Shown: positions 61,561 through 64,000 of the stretch, one piece after another
Layout: every line of letters begins with the position of its first letter
How positions within the stretch are numbered: the stretch's first letter is position 1
From: RGIG1959 sp964564305
GTDB taxonomy: Bacteria; Bacillota; Clostridia; Oscillospirales; Acutalibacteraceae
Assembly: GCA_964564305.1 (NCBI GenBank)
Contig: CAZMAM010000003.1
Location: forward strand, 1-64,000
Length of the DNA stretch: 64,000 bases
Direction: 5' to 3'
Notes under the pieces: model-generated
What the model was told of the DNA's origin: nothing
Seen by the model: only the letters and a program-made list of their open reading frames with translations
The model's database searches: none
Position numbers and translations under genes: made by a program

Positions 61561-62627
61561 AACGCAAGCTGCTTTGTCTTTTGCTGATTTTGTCGCTGCT
61601 TACCGCTTGCGCCGCGCCCGTAACATTTGGCGGGCGCAGGCCGCTTGCGGATGATGGCATTGTTTCGGTCGAAACGGTAGCCGCCTTGCGGGAGCAAAAC
61701 GGTGTGGCGGTGATGACGGGGAATTCGAACGGAGTTTCTTTTGAGTGGACGCTGTTTGGTGCGGATATTCCGAATGACGCTTCCTTATCGCTTGGCGTGA
61801 CGGTGGAGGGAGTTGGCGAAAGCAGCTTGACCGTACGCTTTTCGGATACTTCTCCGCTGCCTTTTTCTCCGCTGTTGTCCTTGACCCTTCCGGTGCGGTG
61901 GAATGTCCAGAGCGCTTCTGTCGGGATAGCCCGGGCAAACGGCATAGCGGCGCTCTCAACGGCATCGGTGACTCAATCCGGTCAGGGAAGTACCGTGCAT
62001 CTTTCGGTGACCGATCGAGACGGCGCTCTGAGAGTGGTGCCGCAAATGGGCTTTACTGCGGCACCGAATATTACGCGCCCCACGGCGCTGCCGACGGCGT
62101 CTGCGGAAACCGTGACGCCCGATGCGTATCAAAATCCGCCTTCCGGCTCCGATATACAGTTGGCGACCGTTCCGTCCCAAGGGACCGATGCTGTCGCCGA
62201 TCCGACAGAGACCGGAATGCTCACTTGTATGCTCAGTATTGAGTGCGCGAGCATTTTTTCCCATTTAGCGGATTTGAATGAGGCCAAGCTCGCCGTTTTA
62301 CCGGAAAACGGGGTGATTTTGTCCCGCTTGGAGTGTCGCTTTCAGCAGGGAGAGAGCGTCTGGTCCGTGTTGCAGCGGGTCTGCCGGGAACAGGGTATAC
62401 CGCTTGAAGCTTCATTTACTCCGGTGTACGGCTCGACTTATGTGGAAGGAATCGGCAATCTCTATGAATTCGATTGCGGAGAATTGTCCGGCTGGATGTA
62501 TGAGGTCAACGGCTGGTTTCCCAATTACGGCTGCAGCCTGTATGAGCTGAAAGACGGAGATGAGATTCAGTTCCGCTATACCTGCGAACTCGGCAGCGAT
62601 ATCGGCGGAGCGTCGGCTTTAAATTAA
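61557..62627 (+). CDS. DUF4430-domain lipoprotein (predicted B12-binding)
   Basis: The 356-residue protein has a lipobox (LLTACAAP, lipid Cys about 19) and a beta-rich middle. A Thr/Pro/Ala linker leads to a C-terminal DUF4430 domain (about 220-345; SGWMYEVNGWFPNYGCSLYELKDGDEIQFRYT in pattern). DUF4430 resembles the transcobalamin beta domain that caps cobalamin. The lipoprotein would present ligand to an ECF transporter. Its last codon and stop lie in the first bases of MITE-like copy A. Confidence 0.82.
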   Translation: MKRKLLCLLLILSLLTACAAPVTFGGRRPLADDGIVSVETVAALREQNGVAVMTGNSNGVSFEWTLFGADIPNDASLSLGVTVEGVGESSLTVRFSDTSPLPFSPLLSLTLPVRWNVQSASVGIARANGIAALSTASVTQSGQGSTVHLSVTDRDGALRVVPQMGFTAAPNITRPTALPTASAETVTPDAYQNPPSGSDIQLATVPSQGTDAVADPTETGMLTCMLSIECASIFSHLADLNEAKLAVLPENGVILSRLECRFQQGESVWSVLQRVCREQGIPLEASFTPVYGSTYVEGIGNLYEFDCGELSGWMYEVNGWFPNYGCSLYELKDGDEIQFRYTCELGSDIGGASALN

Positions 62628-62809
62628 GGCGATATGGCATAAAGATTTTTGTGCGTAAAACGGGAGCGGATTTCTCGCCGGAGAAAACAAAATCCGCTGG
62701 GAAACCTTTGGGTATTTGCACAGATTTTTGTAATAGATTACGCAAAAGACGCCCGGCCGTTGGGCAGCCATTGCATGCAGACCCGGTCTTTGTGCGGCGT
62801 TGCCTTAAT
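62624..62809 (+). mobile_element. MITE-like repeat, copy A
   Basis: This 186-bp element has TTAAGGC ends and imperfect 22-bp terminal inverted repeats (16 of 22 matching). Its interior is shared with copies at 26255 and 44711. It supplies the stop codon of the DUF4430 lipoprotein and separates it from ecfT. Confidence 0.78.
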
Positions 62810-62852
62810 TACTTTGCGTTGCCATAAATTGTCATAAAGCGAAAAGAAGGGA

Positions 62853-63737
62853 GTGAGGCCGTTGGGAGCGTTTTACGGGTGGCATCCGCTGCCCACAGCG
62901 GTGTATTTTGCGCTGGTTCTGGGCTTTTCCATGACGTTATCCCATCCGGTAAGCGAAGCGGTCTCTCTGCTTGGCGCCATTTTGCTTCTTATTTGCCTAA
63001 ACGGGAGAAAAGGAGCGCGCTTTGCGCTGAGTGTGGCTCTGCCAGCGCTGTTGCTGACGGCAGCGGTCAATCCGCTTTTCAGTCATCAAGGCGTTACGGT
63101 ACTCGCCTTTTTTCCAACCGGAAATCCGTTAACGCTGGAGAGCATTTTGTATGGGCTTTCGGCGGGTTGTACGCTGGCGTCGGTACTGATGTGGTTTGCG
63201 TGTCTTACGGCGGTGATGACCACCGATAAAATCGTGTATCTGTTCGGCAGAATTGCCCCTGCTCTTTCGCTGCTGCTGAGTATGGCTTTGCGTTTTGTGC
63301 CGCGTTTTGTCAATCGATTTCGGGAAGTGCGTTCGGCGCAGGAAGGACTTGGCCGTTCTCTTGTGAAAAAAGGGCCGGTACGGCGGATAAAATGGCTTGT
63401 CGCCTGCTTCTCTGGCGTTGTGACATGGTCGTTGGAAAATGCGGTGGAAACGGCGAACAGTATGAAGGCGCGCGGGTACGGGCTTCCGGGGAGAACCGCT
63501 TTTTCTCCGTTTCGATTTTCCGAATCGGATGGGGTGCGTCTCGCTTTTCTTGGTCTTTGCGCCTTGATTTTGCTGGGCGGTTCGGTCGCCGGGGGCATGA
63601 CTTTCCACTGTTACCCGGAGGTATCCGGGGTGTTTACGCCGTACACCGCGCTGCTCTGTTCTGTTTATTTGCTCATGTGCCTGTGTCCGATGGCGGGAAG
63701 GGGAGGAATGCGGATTGCAAACCGTGCGCGTGGATAA
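62853..63737 (+). CDS. ecfT: ECF transporter transmembrane subunit EcfT
   Basis: The 294-residue polytopic membrane protein has the CbiQ/EcfT coupling motif in SMKARGYGLPGRT and an earlier RFVPRFVNRFREVRSAQ coupling helix. It joins the S-component to the ATPases of an energy-coupling-factor vitamin importer. GTG 62853 and TTG 62862 are both possible starts behind GAAGGGAG. Its position after the B12 operon suggests a cobalamin importer; the S-component is not in the window. Confidence 0.9.
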   Translation: MRPLGAFYGWHPLPTAVYFALVLGFSMTLSHPVSEAVSLLGAILLLICLNGRKGARFALSVALPALLLTAAVNPLFSHQGVTVLAFFPTGNPLTLESILYGLSAGCTLASVLMWFACLTAVMTTDKIVYLFGRIAPALSLLLSMALRFVPRFVNRFREVRSAQEGLGRSLVKKGPVRRIKWLVACFSGVVTWSLENAVETANSMKARGYGLPGRTAFSPFRFSESDGVRLAFLGLCALILLGGSVAGGMTFHCYPEVSGVFTPYTALLCSVYLLMCLCPMAGRGGMRIANRARG

Positions 63738-64000
63738 TTTGACTTTTCGCTATTCGGGCGGGGTTAAGAATGCGCTTGTGAATGTCTCCTTCGAATTAAA
63801 AGAGGGGGATTTCGCGGTACTCTTCGGTCCGTCCGGCGGGGGAAAATCCACTTTGCTGGCTCATCTCAAGCCTTCGTTAACTCCTTTTGGCGAGCGTTCA
63901 GGTGAGGTGCTGTTTGACGGTCAGCCTCTGTCTTCCCTTTCACCGCGGGAGGCAGCGGCAAAAATCGGATATGTCGGTCAGTCGCCCGACAATTGGTTGG
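63715..64000 (+). CDS. ECF transporter ATPase EcfA, cut by window end
   Basis: Ninety-five residues are visible, starting at TTG 63715 behind GGGGAGG and overlapping the end of ecfT. Walker A reads GPSGGGKST and the Q-loop region reads IGYVGQSPDN. It is an ABC ATPase of the EcfA/CbiO type. Walker B and the signature motif lie beyond the window, and it may be a double-ATPase fusion. Confidence 0.9.
   Translation, partial: MQTVRVDNLTFRYSGGVKNALVNVSFELKEGDFAVLFGPSGGGKSTLLAHLKPSLTPFGERSGEVLFDGQPLSSLSPREAAAKIGYVGQSPDNWL

Overview
The window looks like chromosomal DNA of a Gram-positive anaerobe of the class Clostridia, probably an Oscillospiraceae/Ruminococcaceae-type gut organism. The reasons are a Tad/Flp locus with no secretin, dockerin and cohesin domains, lipoproteins and sortase-free membrane anchors, ECF transport genes, and consensus sigma-A promoters in moderately GC-rich DNA. 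The species cannot be named from sequence alone.

Layout. (1) 1-340: a tRNA operon on the minus strand (tRNA-Val and a cut tRNA-Asp) with its promoter. (2) 340-1957: a tyrosine recombinase gene enclosed by perfect 25-bp inverted repeats, with an outward-facing consensus promoter just inside the left repeat. I read this as a self-inverting promoter switch. (3) 1990-26258: about 24 kb of 16 tightly packed plus-strand genes: Tad pilus machinery, pilin and pseudopilins, prepilin peptidase, an FHA/PP2C/Ser-Thr kinase module, and a 2,878-residue Ig-like surface protein. In the orientation captured here the switch promoter points away from this operon (predicted OFF). (4) 26.7-34.5 kb, minus strand: CNNM/CorC-type membrane protein, LUD protein, RpiB, TlyA, a foldase-like lipoprotein and two FAD oxidoreductases. 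(5) 34.6-41.0 kb, plus strand: a P-type ATPase whose catalytic motifs have decayed, ComM/YifB, and a phosphodiester glycosidase with a dockerin. (6) 41.1-44.7 kb: tRNA-Leu and ilvB-ilvN-ilvC. (7) 44.9-57.8 kb, mostly minus strand: a CHAP-type wall hydrolase with a frameshifted end, D-Ala-D-Ala carboxypeptidase, L28, phosphoesterases, a BMP-like cytosolic protein, RsmI, PrmA, phosphohexomutase, MntP, a sugar nucleotidyltransferase, GalE (plus strand) and ApgM. (8) 57.9 kb to the end: a cobalamin riboswitch ahead of secreted DUF4430/alpha-barrel, cohesin and DUF4430 lipoprotein genes, then EcfT and the start of an ECF ATPase.

Two systems stand out. The first is the recombinase-controlled switch in front of the whole pilus/adhesin operon. 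The second is a B12-regulated set of surface proteins that resembles animal transcobalamin/intrinsic factor split over several proteins, apparently tied together by cohesin-dockerin contacts and placed ahead of an ECF transporter. A ~185-bp repeat with 22-bp terminal inverted repeats (MITE-like) occurs three times, each time directly behind a gene. Short exact tandem duplications occur in a wall-hydrolase gene (frameshift), in the ilvB promoter and in the giant adhesin (in frame).
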